A DNA stretch of 32,120 bases from DASPJR01 sp035628505 (GTDB lineage: Bacteria > Planctomycetota > SZUA-567 > H5-PLA8). The translations under genes and the position numbers were made by a program. Within the stretch, counting starts at the first letter, position 1. Each line of letters opens with the position of its first letter. The stretch covers positions 1 to 32,120 of the forward strand of contig DASPJR010000022.1 in NCBI GenBank assembly GCA_035628505.1. The letters run 5' to 3'. This document shows positions 7,480 through 16,500 of the stretch, one piece after another. Under the pieces are notes generated by a model. That model ran no database searches. It was not told where the DNA came from and was given only the letters and a program-made list of their open reading frames with translations.

Positions 7480-8055
7480 ATGCTCGGACTTCTCTACGAA
7501 ACTCCGCCCGACTGGGCCAAACGCGTGCTCGCCGATCCGGGCGCGCTGATGCTTGACCATCTCTTCTGCGAGCGCAAAGCCGCCGCGATGGCGCTGCATA
7601 CTCTGCGCTGCCATGGCCCACGCTTTCCAAAGCTCAAGCAGCTCATGAAAGATCTGGCCGCCGAAGAGATGCAGCACGCCGAACAGTGCGAAGCGTTCCT
7701 GAAAGACATGCCGCGCCCGTTCCCGATCCTGGGCGGAAACAAATACGCGCAGGGCCTGCGCAAGCTCTGGCAGGTGAAAGGCCGCGACACTTTCCTGGAT
7801 ATGCTGCTGGTCTGCAGCCTCATCGAAGCACGCAGCGCCGAGCGCTTCAAGCTGCTGGCCGACGAAGCGCGCGGAAGCACGCTCGGCAATTTTTATTCAG
7901 ATCTCTACGCCAGCGAAGTCAACCACTACAAGCTCTTCGTCGAGCTCGGCACGGATTTCTTCGGCGAAGAAGCAACACAGAAGCGCCTGCATGAAATGCG
8001 CATCGCCGAAGCCGAACTGATCCAGTCCCTGCCAGCGGGCGTACGGATACACTAG
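7480..8055 (+). CDS. miaE: tRNA-(ms2io6A)-hydroxylase (MiaE)
   Basis: A 191-residue ferritin-like di-iron monooxygenase that hydroxylates the isopentenyl group of ms2i6A at position 37 of tRNAs reading UNN codons. Di-iron ligands form the expected four-helix pattern: E31 (LFCERKAA), E63-x-x-H66 (AAEEMQHAE), E116 (LIEARSAERF) and E146-x-x-H149 (SEVNHYKLF). The start LLYETPPDW is typical of the family. The enzyme needs the products of miaA and miaB, which are not in this window. The ATG at 7480 lies only 4 bases after a long hairpin and has no recognisable ribosome binding site, so translation may depend on how that hairpin folds. Confidence 0.93.
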   Translation: MLGLLYETPPDWAKRVLADPGALMLDHLFCERKAAAMALHTLRCHGPRFPKLKQLMKDLAAEEMQHAEQCEAFLKDMPRPFPILGGNKYAQGLRKLWQVKGRDTFLDMLLVCSLIEARSAERFKLLADEARGSTLGNFYSDLYASEVNHYKLFVELGTDFFGEEATQKRLHEMRIAEAELIQSLPAGVRIH

Positions 8056-8084
8056 TACGCTCTTCTCGGTGCCTCTGCGGTGAA

Positions 8085-8246
8085 CTAAGGCTTCTCTTCC
8101 TTCCCACAGCCGCAGCTGCCCGCGCATTTGCCGGGCTTTTCGGGACGGAAGGAGGCGATCAGTGGGACAGCGATCATGTAAGTGGCCCAGATCGCAGCGA
8201 GAATTGCAATGGCGATCGCGATGATGTTTTGCCAGCTTGCGTTCAT
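8085..8246 (-). CDS. FeoB-associated small Cys-rich membrane protein
   Basis: A 53-residue product from the ATG at 8246. Residues 7-32 form one transmembrane helix (IIAIAIAILAAIWATYMIAV). The cytosolic or periplasmic tail is short and basic with a Cys cluster, KCAGSCGCGKEEKP. This layout matches the 'FeoB-associated Cys-rich membrane protein' family, found beside feoB in many bacteria and suspected to help FeoB assembly or handle iron; the exact role is not known. It lies downstream of feoB on the same strand but separated by 346 bases of repeats. Whether it is still in the feo transcript is uncertain. There is no clear Shine-Dalgarno. The frame also extends upstream to 8270, but those extra residues are not conserved-looking. 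Confidence 0.8.
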   Translation of the reverse strand: MNASWQNIIAIAIAILAAIWATYMIAVPLIASFRPEKPGKCAGSCGCGKEEKP

Positions 8247-8255
8247 GTGATAATT

Positions 8256-8590
8256 AAAACACAAAGTCACTAAGACTCAAAGACACGAAGAGATCTTTCA
8301 GGCCCCCTTTGTGACTTCGTATGCCTTGCGCAGTTACCGCTTTTACTAACCCCCGGCTTCAGCCGGGGGAACGGCACTCACTAATTTGCGTTACCCCGCT
8401 TTAGCGGGGTTGACCCGCACGCCGGAGGGCTTCAGCCCATAGCTGTTGTGGCTAAAGCCCTCTACCCCCCGGAGGAGCCGGATAAATCCGGCTATTCGAT
8501 CTGAATTTCACGTTCCACCCCCGGCTGAAGCCGGGGGTTAGGAATTTACCGGCGCAACGCATTTCGTGTCTTCGAATTTTTGTGTTGCCC
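8256..8590. repeat. Nested repeat cluster with five hairpins between feoB and the Cys-rich gene
   Basis: The outer words AACACAAAGTCACTAAGACT / CAAAGACACGAAG (8256-8291) pair partly with CCTTTGTGACTTCG near 8308 and with CGTGTCTTCGAATTTTTGTG near 8567-8587. Inside are an almost perfect 20-base palindrome CCCCCGGCTTCAGCCGGGGG at 8350-8369 and its inverted partner CCCCCGGCTGAAGCCGGGGG at 8518-8537. Between them are ACCCCGCTTTAGCGGGGT at 8393-8410, GAGGGCTTCAGCCC (about 8425-8438) facing GGCTAAAGCCCTC (about 8450-8462), and AGCCGGATAAATCCGGCT at 8475-8492. No coding potential is seen in this stretch. It looks like successive insertion of hairpin elements into each other. Confidence 0.85.
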
Positions 8591-8592
8591 GT

Positions 8593-10839
8593 TTACGATC
8601 CCCAGCCCAGCCACATCCCGACATTGTAAGCGAGCATCGCGCCGAAATACGCCAGCGCGGTCATGTACGTGAACGAGAAGAGCGGCCACTTCCAGCCGTT
8701 GGTTTCGCGCTTAATCGTCGCCAGCGTCGCGGCGCATTGGCTGCAGAGCGCGAAGAAGACCATGATCGAGAGCGCCACCGGAATGTTGAAGAGCTTGCGG
8801 GGACTCTCATCCCAGGTGGCCCTCTGCAATGCCTCACGCAGGCTCTGCGATTCTTCGTCCTCGTTGCTGCCGAGATTGAAAATCGTTCCGAGCGTCGCAA
8901 CAATGACTTCGCGCGCAGGGAACGAAGCGATCGCGGCCATCGAAATACGCCAATCCCAGCCCAGCGGTTTGAACACGGGCTCAACCGTCCGGCCGATCGC
9001 ACCGAAATAGCTCTGGCGCAGGTACTCGCCGGACTCGGCTTTGTCGATGTCGTCGAGCTTCGACTTTTTTATCTCGTCGTTGTCGGCAGATGCGTTCACC
9101 GCGTCGCGCTGCAGGTCGAATGACTTGCCGATCTCTGGATCGTGCGGGAAGTACGAGAGCGCCCAGACAACGACGCTGACGGCGAGGATGATCGTGCCGG
9201 CGCGGAGGACGAACGCCTTGCCGCGGTCATAAACGCGCAGCAGCACCGTGCGCCAGTCGGGCATTTTGTACGATGGAAGCTCGATCAGGAACGGCGGCGT
9301 TTCGCCTTTCAGCAGCGTCTTCTTCAAAAGCCACGCGATTGGAACGGCGACGAGAATTCCGACGCCATACATGCCGAAAAGCGTCAGCCCCTGAAGCGAC
9401 AGCCATCCGCCAGCCACGTTACGCTCGGGAATGAATGCCGCGATCATGATGTAATAGACAGGCAGGCGCGCCGAGCAGCTCATCAGTGGCGCCACAAGGA
9501 TCGTCGTCAGGCGGTCGCGCCAGTTTTCAATCGTACGCGTCGACATGACTCCCGGCACCGCGCAGGCAAAGCTGGAGAGCATCGGGATGAACGATTTTCC
9601 CGACAGCCCCGCGTGAGAGAGCAGGCGGTCCATCAGGAAGGCCGCGCGCGACATGTAGCCGCAGTCCTCGAGAATGGCGATGAACAGAAACAGAATGCAG
9701 ATCTGCGGCAGGAAGACAAGCACGCCGCCTGCGCCCGCAATGACACCGTCGCAGACGAGACTTTTCAGCGCGCCTTCGGCCATCGATGCCCCGACACTTT
9801 CGCCGAGCTTGTCAAACAGCTCCGAAATCAAATCCATCAGCGGCGTCGACCAGCGGAAAATAGACTGGAAGACGATCATCATCATTCCGGCGAAGATCAG
9901 CGTCCCAGAGAACCAGTGTGTGAGCACCTTATCGATCGCATCCGAACGCGTCGCCGGCGGCTGCGCCGGCCGCTTGACGGCGCCGGATAGAATCTCTTTC
10001 ACCCAGGCATAGCGCACGCGAACTTCTTCAGCCGGCAGGGGAATCTTGCTCGCCTTCTGGCGGTGGCTGTCCAGGTTGGCGGTGAAATCAGCGCCAAGCA
10101 GTTTCTGCAGGCGCTGTTCGGCGTAGCCGCCCTTGTCGACGAGCACGCGAAATGCTTCAAGACGATTAACGTGGCGATTGAGCTTCGCCGTCTGCGCCTG
10201 AAGTTCATGCATCAGGCTGTCAATTTCGCCCTTCATCTCCGCCGAGAACGCCGGCAGCGGACCTGCAGGTGCCTTGCGCTCGTTCAGCGCCGACTTTAGC
10301 GCCGCTCGCAGACGATCGAGATTCTTTCCCTTGTTAGCACAGATGGGAATGACGGCGGTGCCTAGCGCAGAGGCAATCTTGTCTGCGTCGATCTCGAGTC
10401 CCTTCGACTCCGCGACGTCTATCATGTTCAGCGCAATGACGACGGGCAGATTGAGCTCGCAAAGCTGCGAGATCAGATAAAAATTGCGCTCGGGATTGCT
10501 CGCATCGGCGATGGCGAGCACCACATCGATCTTCTCTGCGCCGTCCTGCTGCCCCAGCAGCACGTCAACGGCGATCATTTCATCGGGACTGCGTGCAGCC
10601 AGGCTGTAGGTTCCCGGCAGATCGACCAGGTCGATGCGCGTCTGCTCGTCGAGCTGTAGTGTGCCGACTTTGCGTTCGACCGTGACACCCGGGTAGTTGC
10701 CGACGTGCTGCTTGAGGCCGGTAAGCGCATTAAACAGAGTTGTCTTGCCAGTATTGGGATTGCCGATCAATGCAACCGTGAGATGATCCTGGCGCACGAC
10801 AGCGGTCGATGAAACATCTTTGACCGCCGCGGTGCTCAT
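8593..10839 (-). CDS. feoB: Ferrous iron transport protein B
   Basis: FeoB is the inner-membrane Fe(II) transporter with an N-terminal G protein. The 748-residue product has the G1 motif GNPNTGKTT (26-34), the G3 motif DLPG (73-76) and the G4 motif NMID (138-141). Helices with the signature FACAVPGVMSTRTI and MSCSARLPVYY form the conserved gate regions. The C-terminal membrane part contains FALCSQCAATLATIKRET, with two Cys. The length matches the family. The ATG overlaps the stop of the upstream feoA by 4 bases (ATGA), indicating translational coupling. A charged linker of about 100 residues (SFDLQRDAVNASADNDEIKK region) interrupts the membrane part, as in many FeoB proteins. Confidence 0.98.
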   Translation of the reverse strand: MSTAAVKDVSSTAVVRQDHLTVALIGNPNTGKTTLFNALTGLKQHVGNYPGVTVERKVGTLQLDEQTRIDLVDLPGTYSLAARSPDEMIAVDVLLGQQDGAEKIDVVLAIADASNPERNFYLISQLCELNLPVVIALNMIDVAESKGLEIDADKIASALGTAVIPICANKGKNLDRLRAALKSALNERKAPAGPLPAFSAEMKGEIDSLMHELQAQTAKLNRHVNRLEAFRVLVDKGGYAEQRLQKLLGADFTANLDSHRQKASKIPLPAEEVRVRYAWVKEILSGAVKRPAQPPATRSDAIDKVLTHWFSGTLIFAGMMMIVFQSIFRWSTPLMDLISELFDKLGESVGASMAEGALKSLVCDGVIAGAGGVLVFLPQICILFLFIAILEDCGYMSRAAFLMDRLLSHAGLSGKSFIPMLSSFACAVPGVMSTRTIENWRDRLTTILVAPLMSCSARLPVYYIMIAAFIPERNVAGGWLSLQGLTLFGMYGVGILVAVPIAWLLKKTLLKGETPPFLIELPSYKMPDWRTVLLRVYDRGKAFVLRAGTIILAVSVVVWALSYFPHDPEIGKSFDLQRDAVNASADNDEIKKSKLDDIDKAESGEYLRQSYFGAIGRTVEPVFKPLGWDWRISMAAIASFPAREVIVATLGTIFNLGSNEDEESQSLREALQRATWDESPRKLFNIPVALSIMVFFALCSQCAATLATIKRETNGWKWPLFSFTYMTALAYFGAMLAYNVGMWLGWGS

Positions 10840-11069
10840 GGAAGCACCTCGACATGCACATTCAGCGCATCGGCTTTGCGCACGGAAAGATTGTATCCGT
10901 GCAGGCGCAGTTCCATCGGATCGCCCAGCGGCGCAAAGCGGATAACCTCGACTTCGACGCCCTCAAAAACGCCCATCTCCATCAGGCGCTGGTACACGGC
11001 GCTGCCTTCTCCGGAAACGCTTTTCACGGTCGCGCGTTGTCCGGGCTTCAGGCAATCTAAAGTCTGCAT
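10836..11069 (-). CDS. feoA: FeoA-domain protein (proximal to feoB)
   Basis: A 77-residue SH3-like FeoA protein. The family pattern is clear: LDCLKPGQRATVKSV at the start, RLMEMGVFEGVEVEVI in the middle, and LRLHGYNLSVRKADA near the end. FeoA binds FeoB and is thought to modulate its transport. It is the second of two feoA genes in the operon and overlaps feoB by 4 bases. The two FeoA proteins differ considerably, so they probably have distinct roles rather than being a recent duplication. Confidence 0.95.
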   Translation of the reverse strand: MQTLDCLKPGQRATVKSVSGEGSAVYQRLMEMGVFEGVEVEVIRFAPLGDPMELRLHGYNLSVRKADALNVHVEVLP

Positions 11070-11087
11070 GAGTTCCAGTCAGTGAAA

Positions 11088-11369
11088 TCAGGCTGTTACG
11101 CCGAGGTTATTCAGTGCCGGTCCGTCCTGAATCGTTTCGGTGGAAGTTACGACCTGAGCGCCAATCTGCCTGGCGTCTTCGCGCCGCAGGCAGATGCGGC
11201 TGTCGTTGATTTGAACGAGCATCGGGCAGCCATGCTGAATCATCTTCACCCAGGCGCCAGGGATGACGCCGAGTTCCTGAAGGCGTGACGAGAGCGTGGA
11301 CGTGCCAACGATTTCGGTGATGACCCCTTCGTCGCCCGACTTCCAGCAGCACAGACGATCGGCGCTCAT
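11088..11369 (-). CDS. feoA: FeoA-domain protein (first gene of the feo operon)
   Basis: A 93-residue FeoA-like protein with RLQELGVIPGAWVKMIQHG and the ending motif ICLRREDARQIGA. It carries two adjacent Cys at residues 7-8 (RLCCWKSGDEG) and further Cys at about 48 and 60, unlike the second FeoA. They could sense iron or redox state, but this is speculation. GGGAGAG is 4-5 bases upstream of the ATG at 11369. It is the first gene after the Fur-like site, with an 18-base gap to the next feoA. Confidence 0.92.
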   Translation of the reverse strand: MSADRLCCWKSGDEGVITEIVGTSTLSSRLQELGVIPGAWVKMIQHGCPMLVQINDSRICLRREDARQIGAQVVTSTETIQDGPALNNLGVTA

Positions 11370-11405
11370 CGATCTCTCCCAACTGCCTCATCCACCATCG
11401 TGGAA

Positions 11406-11420
11406 TGAGAATCATTCTCA
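11406..11420 (-). promoter_or_regulatory. Fur-type iron box upstream of feoA-feoA-feoB
   Basis: The sequence TGAGAATCATTCTCA is a perfect 7-1-7 inverted repeat, matching the Fur core TGATAATnATTATCA at all but one position per half. It lies 37 bases upstream of the first feoA and just downstream of the -10 of the predicted promoter, where a bound repressor would cover the transcription start. Fur repression of feo in iron-rich conditions is the expected reading. No fur gene is visible in the window. Confidence 0.87.
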
Positions 11421-11430
11421 GGACGGCCTT

Positions 11431-11458
11431 ACGTTACTCCATACACCCGCCGTGTCAA
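11431..11458 (-). promoter_or_regulatory. Sigma-70-type promoter of the feo operon
   Basis: On the minus strand a perfect -35 TTGACA (11458-11453) is followed after 16 bases by TAACGT (11436-11431), which keeps the key first, second and last bases of a -10. The Fur-type palindrome begins 10 bases further on. Spacing and position fit a repressible promoter. Confidence 0.6.
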
Positions 11459-11554
11459 TCCTACGGCGCAAAAATACATTTAAGTGGTTCAGCGAACTCA
11501 ACTTAGCACCGCATAGCGCAGGAACGCACGCCGAGTCCCAGAGGTTTTTACATT

Positions 11555-11607
11555 TTACCTATCTTGTATCTACGCTCTTACCTTGATCTTCCCACGCCGA
11601 TAGGTAA
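11555..11607. promoter_or_regulatory. Inverted repeat TTACCTATC...GATAGGTAA before the SulP gene
   Basis: Exact 9-base arms lie at 11555-11563 and 11599-11607, with a 35-base loop. It is located 38 bases upstream of the sulP ATG, in an AT-richer stretch than the surrounding genes. It could be a split operator for a dimeric regulator or a structured 5' leader. It does not resemble the hairpin repeat families elsewhere in the window. Confidence 0.4.
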
Positions 11608-11645
11608 TCTAGTATTTGTCGCGGTCGTCGACTGGATTTTTCAAA

Positions 11646-13571
11646 ATGGAGCCAGACCCAAGTAGTAGTAGCCGAACCACCGTCTCCCGAACCTGGAGTT
11701 CGCTTCGCAACTTTACGCCCCGCCTTCGCTACCGCCCAGCCTTCCTCGAAAGCCTGAAAACAACGAACTCAAGCACACTTCGAGCGGACATCATGTCTGG
11801 AATCGATGTGGCCTTTGTTGCTTTGCCGCTTTCCATGGCCCTCTCGATCGCCGCCGGCGCCACCCCGATTGCAGGGCTTTACACCGCGATCGTTGGCGGC
11901 GCCGTTGCGGCGCTCACTGGCGGATCGCGGTTGCAAATCTCCGGCCCTACGGCCGCCTTTGTGGTCATCCTCGCGCCGATCATGGCGCAGCACGGCATGG
12001 CGGGGCTCACGCTGGCGGGAATTATGGCCGGCATCATTCTCATTCTGATGGGCCTGAGCGGGATGGGCTCGCTGATCAAGTACATCCCCTATCCTGTGAC
12101 GACCGGTTACAACACTGGCATAGCGATCATAATTGCAACGCTTCAAATCCGTGATCTGCTGGGGCTGAGTGTCGAATTCGACCGCACCATCGACCAGCAG
12201 GTTCCCATGGTCGTGGACGGTAAATCGGGCATTTTTCATGTCATAGAAAGCCAGCACATCAATGGCTTGCCGAATCTGTTCCATGAAAAACTCTGCGTGC
12301 TCTGGAATGGATTCTGCCACACACCCTGGCCCACAATCCTGCATACTGCCGCCACCGGCCTGGTGACGCTCCTGTTTCTAGTGTTTTATCCGCGCTGGTT
12401 TCCGCGCGCGGCCAAGCGCCTGCCGCCACCGCTGGCGGGGATCATCATCGGGACAGCGTTTGTAATGTTGACCGAGACGCTGCTGTGCTGGTCGGATATC
12501 CCCACCGTTCACTCCCGCTTCGGCGATTTCTCCCGCAGCCTGCCGCCGTTCAACCTGGAGTTCTTCACGGCATTCAACTGGAATCACAAGCAATTCAGCG
12601 AGTTGCTGATGTCCTCGACAACCATCGCGCTGCTGTGCGCGATCGCATCGCTCCTTTCCGCGGTCGTCGCCGACGGCATGGCCGGCACACGGCACGACGC
12701 CAACAGCGAGCTGATCGGCCAGGGCCTCGGCAACATCGCCTCTCCCCTTTTCGGCGGCATTGCGGTTTCCGGCGCAGTGGCCCGAACGGTTGCGAACACA
12801 AACAATGGCGCAAAGAGCCCGCTGGCGGCGCTGAGCCACTGTTTCACGCTGCTGCTCATGCTGCTGATCGCCGCGCCGTACATCGGACATATCCCCATGG
12901 CGTCGCTTGGCGCGGTGCTGCTGCTCGTCGCTTACAACATGGCCAACATCCCCCTCTTCAGACGCATGCTCGACGCCCCGCCCTCCGACGTGCTGGTACT
13001 GCTGACGTGCCTGGGTTTAACGGTTTTCATGGACATGGCTGTTGCCGTCAGCGTCGGAACCGTTCTGGCCGCCATGCTGTTCATGCGTCGCATGTCCGAG
13101 ATGACGCGCATCGAAGCCGTCGATTCGTTTCGCGGCGATGTTGAACTGCAGAGCCACAACCTGGAAGCCACGGATATCCCGCGTGGCGTGACGCTCTATA
13201 ACGTCGACGGCCCGTTCTTTTTCGGCGCCAGCGAGAAGGCCATCACGGCGATGGAGAATATCGGCGGGCTCACGCGCATCGTGGTATTGCGCCTCAACCG
13301 TGTTCCGGTCATGGACGCGTCGGGCTTGTACGCGCTCGAAAAAATCCTGGAGCATCTGCGCAAACGCAAGATGCATCTGGTTATTTCCGGCGTGCGCCAG
13401 CAGCCCCGCGAGGTCATGGAAAAGACAGGCTTTCTGAAGAAGCTGGGACCTGAAAACATTGCCAGCGACATCGAGTGGGCGCTCGTGCGCTGCTACGACC
13501 TGCTCGGCTCGGAAGCCAAAGACAGGCATACCGGCGGCACCGCAAAGATGCCCTCGCCTGTGGCTTCGTAG
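11646..13571 (+). CDS. SulP-family anion permease with C-terminal STAS domain
   Basis: A 641-residue inner-membrane transporter of the SulP/SLC26 family (sulfate, bicarbonate or other anions). The family signature is near the start: PIAGLYTAIVGGAVAALTGG at about 74-93, then SRLQISGPTAAFVVI. About 10-14 transmembrane helices follow up to residue 490, and the STAS domain spans about 505-625 (GVTLYNVDGPFFFGASEKA, then PVMDASGLYALEKIL). A long soluble loop with a Cys pair (LCVLWNGFCHTPW) occurs after the first third and is unusual. The start at ATG 11646 is chosen over the TTG at 11616. The substrate cannot be told from sequence. Proximity to the feo operon may be incidental, since the two are divergent. 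Confidence 0.93.
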   Translation: MEPDPSSSSRTTVSRTWSSLRNFTPRLRYRPAFLESLKTTNSSTLRADIMSGIDVAFVALPLSMALSIAAGATPIAGLYTAIVGGAVAALTGGSRLQISGPTAAFVVILAPIMAQHGMAGLTLAGIMAGIILILMGLSGMGSLIKYIPYPVTTGYNTGIAIIIATLQIRDLLGLSVEFDRTIDQQVPMVVDGKSGIFHVIESQHINGLPNLFHEKLCVLWNGFCHTPWPTILHTAATGLVTLLFLVFYPRWFPRAAKRLPPPLAGIIIGTAFVMLTETLLCWSDIPTVHSRFGDFSRSLPPFNLEFFTAFNWNHKQFSELLMSSTTIALLCAIASLLSAVVADGMAGTRHDANSELIGQGLGNIASPLFGGIAVSGAVARTVANTNNGAKSPLAALSHCFTLLLMLLIAAPYIGHIPMASLGAVLLLVAYNMANIPLFRRMLDAPPSDVLVLLTCLGLTVFMDMAVAVSVGTVLAAMLFMRRMSEMTRIEAVDSFRGDVELQSHNLEATDIPRGVTLYNVDGPFFFGASEKAITAMENIGGLTRIVVLRLNRVPVMDASGLYALEKILEHLRKRKMHLVISGVRQQPREVMEKTGFLKKLGPENIASDIEWALVRCYDLLGSEAKDRHTGGTAKMPSPVAS

Positions 13572-13575
13572 AACA

Positions 13576-16500
13576 TTATTTTTTCAGCTGCTTCACGATG
13601 CCCGGCCACGAGAGGCGATAGTCGGGGTCGGCCTTGATGTCCTGTTTCAATCGCTTTTCGAGCAGCGCGCCGACAGCGCTATCGCTGCCATAGCCCTGCA
13701 TGATCAGGTCGTTGGGAAGCTTCGTGGCAATCGGGCCGCGCAGCCAGCCGTCGCGCAGGATGTATTTAAACGCGAGATTGCGCACGCCAAACGTGAGCTG
13801 CTTGATCTTTTCGTCGCCGAACAGAATCGACGGGAAGGCGGCCCGCACCAGCGGTGCATTCATCGTCATCGCAAACTCGCCGTCGAACCAGAACTCGTTG
13901 TCTTTGAAATCCAGCGATTCAACTTCGAGATCGAATTTCTGAATGCCAGCGATACCGGCGGAGATGGCTTCGAAGCCATTTACCGCCAGATTGGCGCGCA
14001 GCGAAACTTTCCCCAGTTTCTTGCCCGGCAGACCGGTAATCGTTTCGCCGAGCTGCTGATTGGCATCGGTGAATGCCTTGATGCGAATGCCTTCCGTGCC
14101 GCGCACGGCTAGGTCAGCTCCGAACGCCGGCGCCGGGCCAAACAGGCCACGGGCACTGAGATTCTGCGCGATTATTTCTCCGCCAAAGAACGGGCCGCGC
14201 AGTGAACCATCCAGGTCCAGCGCCCACGGGCCGCGCACATCGGATGGCGGCGTCTTGCGCAACCGGCAGTTGAAAGGAGCTCCATTGAGCACGCAGCTTT
14301 CCATGCCATTTATGCCCAGGCCGCCCGCTTTGAGCATCTTGTCGAGATTCAGACTGGTGGAGAGCTGAAACGCGACTTCAGGCAGCTTGAGTGGAGAGAA
14401 GAAGTCATTCACCACAACTGAGCCGACCGAAACCGTGCCGAGCTCGGTTGATAGTGCGATCGCATTTTCGACTTTGATCTGATTGGTCTTCGCGACAAAC
14501 GCCAGCTCCTGCTGCGCAGCCGTGGCAACCGGGCTGACCAGTGAGCCCACTGTCATTTTTCCGCGCAGTTCTGGTTGCGGCGAGGCTGCAGCCGGTTCTG
14601 CTTTTGCATCGAACCGCAGCATCAGTGGAATCTCGCCACTGGCATTGACAAGTTTGTAATTCCCGGCGTCTCCCAGCGCGAAAGTGGCTTTGTCCAGGCC
14701 GAGCTTGCCTGAAACTTCAGACTTCCCCTTCGCGTCCCAATAGACTTTGCCGTCAAACCCGCCGGCGCCCGCGAGGTTGATGCTGCCAAACCAGAAATCG
14801 CGATTCTTCAGATTGTCCGGCCCGTATTTCTGAACAGCCCGCGCCATGTCCGGCAGGTAAATTCGCAAGCCTTCAAGATTCACTTCCGTTGGAACAGTGC
14901 CGGCAAGCACGACGCTGCCGCCGGTCGAGATTTGAAGCTCGCTGCCGAGCGTCATTTCACACGTGTGAATCGCCAGGCGGCTGATGCCGTCCTTCTCGCT
15001 CCATTTTCCAACGAACTTCAGATCCGCGGGCGTTCTGGGTATGTACAGCGCGCCGTTGCCGAGCAGCGCGTCACAGCTCTTCATCTTAAGGAGTGTCGTA
15101 AACGCCAGTCCCTCGCCGCCGCCGGGCAGAACAACAACGGCAGTTCCATCCAGGAGAACCTCCGACTCAGCGGCACGCAGGTTCACGCCGGCCAGCACAC
15201 CTTCGATGCGCGCGGCCACATCTTTAAGCTTTGGATTGGCGTACGAAACGGCGTTCACGACGGCTTCGAGATTCTTTGCGCGTCCGCTGAGGTGCTGAAC
15301 GGCCGCGGGCAGAAACTTCTGCGGAAGAGTCGACAGATCCATCTCGGTGACTGTCAGCTTTATGGGACCTACGGTGCGCTTGTTCTCATCGAGCGGAATA
15401 GCGAAGCCGAGATTGATCCCCGGATTTTCAAAGCGTCCTGTAAAATGCCACGTCGTGTCCGCCGGATTGGGCGTGATTGACGCCACTTCGCGCGCGAGCA
15501 GTTCCAGCTTATTGCTCTTCTGCCATGCAAGCTTCAGCTTGTAGGTCGACGTGCCCGGCGCGGTTCCGACATCGGCTTCGATCTCGACATCAGCCGCCGG
15601 TAGTGTGTACGCCGTGTAGTCGCTGTCGCCAAACAGGCTGACCAGCGGAACGTTCTGCGGCATTTTAATTTTGATTGGCAGCGCCTCGATCGTGCCCTTG
15701 AGTTTAATCCTGCGTCCGGCGATGCTCGCTTCGAAGGCGGCATTCACGTTCGCCAGCTTTACGGTATTGATCGGAAACGTTTCAAGCGTCGACGCCAGGA
15801 CGTTGTTGCCGCTCGCGCGCAGGGCGCTTACCGCCGCGTTCTGGAGCGCCGGCGGAACGGGAAGCAGCAGTGTGGAATTATCCAGCGAGACAATCGAGGT
15901 GCCGCTCTGCGACAGGATGTCGAAGGCGCCGTCTTTGAACGCAATTAAACCCGTGCCGCTCACGCCGAAGTTGCGCTTGATGTCGAAGAAATCATCGAAG
16001 GTTTCAAGCGGCAGAAGCAGCTGTCGGATCTTCACCGGCCCGATGCGTTTTTCAGGTGCCGCGACTGGATAGTAGGTATGCTCGAAGTCCACGCGTGCTG
16101 CGGTTTTTCCCTTCACCGCCGGTTCAACGAGGTTTGCCGAAACCGTGACGCTTTCCACAACGTTCTGCTTCATGCTCGCGGCGAGGTCCATCGCGCCGGC
16201 GAATTTCTTTTCCGGAACTTTCACCGGCAGCGGCCACTTCGCAATGCTGTAATCCTCAAGCTTCAGTCCGCGAATCGAAAGCTGCTCAGCCTGCGCGACA
16301 TTTGGGGCAATCCCCAGCGTCACATCCTGGCCGCTCAGGAAGCCCCTGAAAATGAATGGCATCTCGGACACGGCGGGAATGGCTTTCTTCGGATCGAACG
16401 TACCCGTCAGAATGCGCCGCCCGACATCGCTTTCCCAGAAGCGGCCCACATCGATGCGGAAATCGTGCAGCTTCGTGCCCGCAGCCAGCGTGAGGAGAAA

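Noticed and set aside
9142..9990. 282-codon plus-strand frame opposite feoB
   Set aside because: Arg/His-rich antisense shadow of the feoB membrane region.
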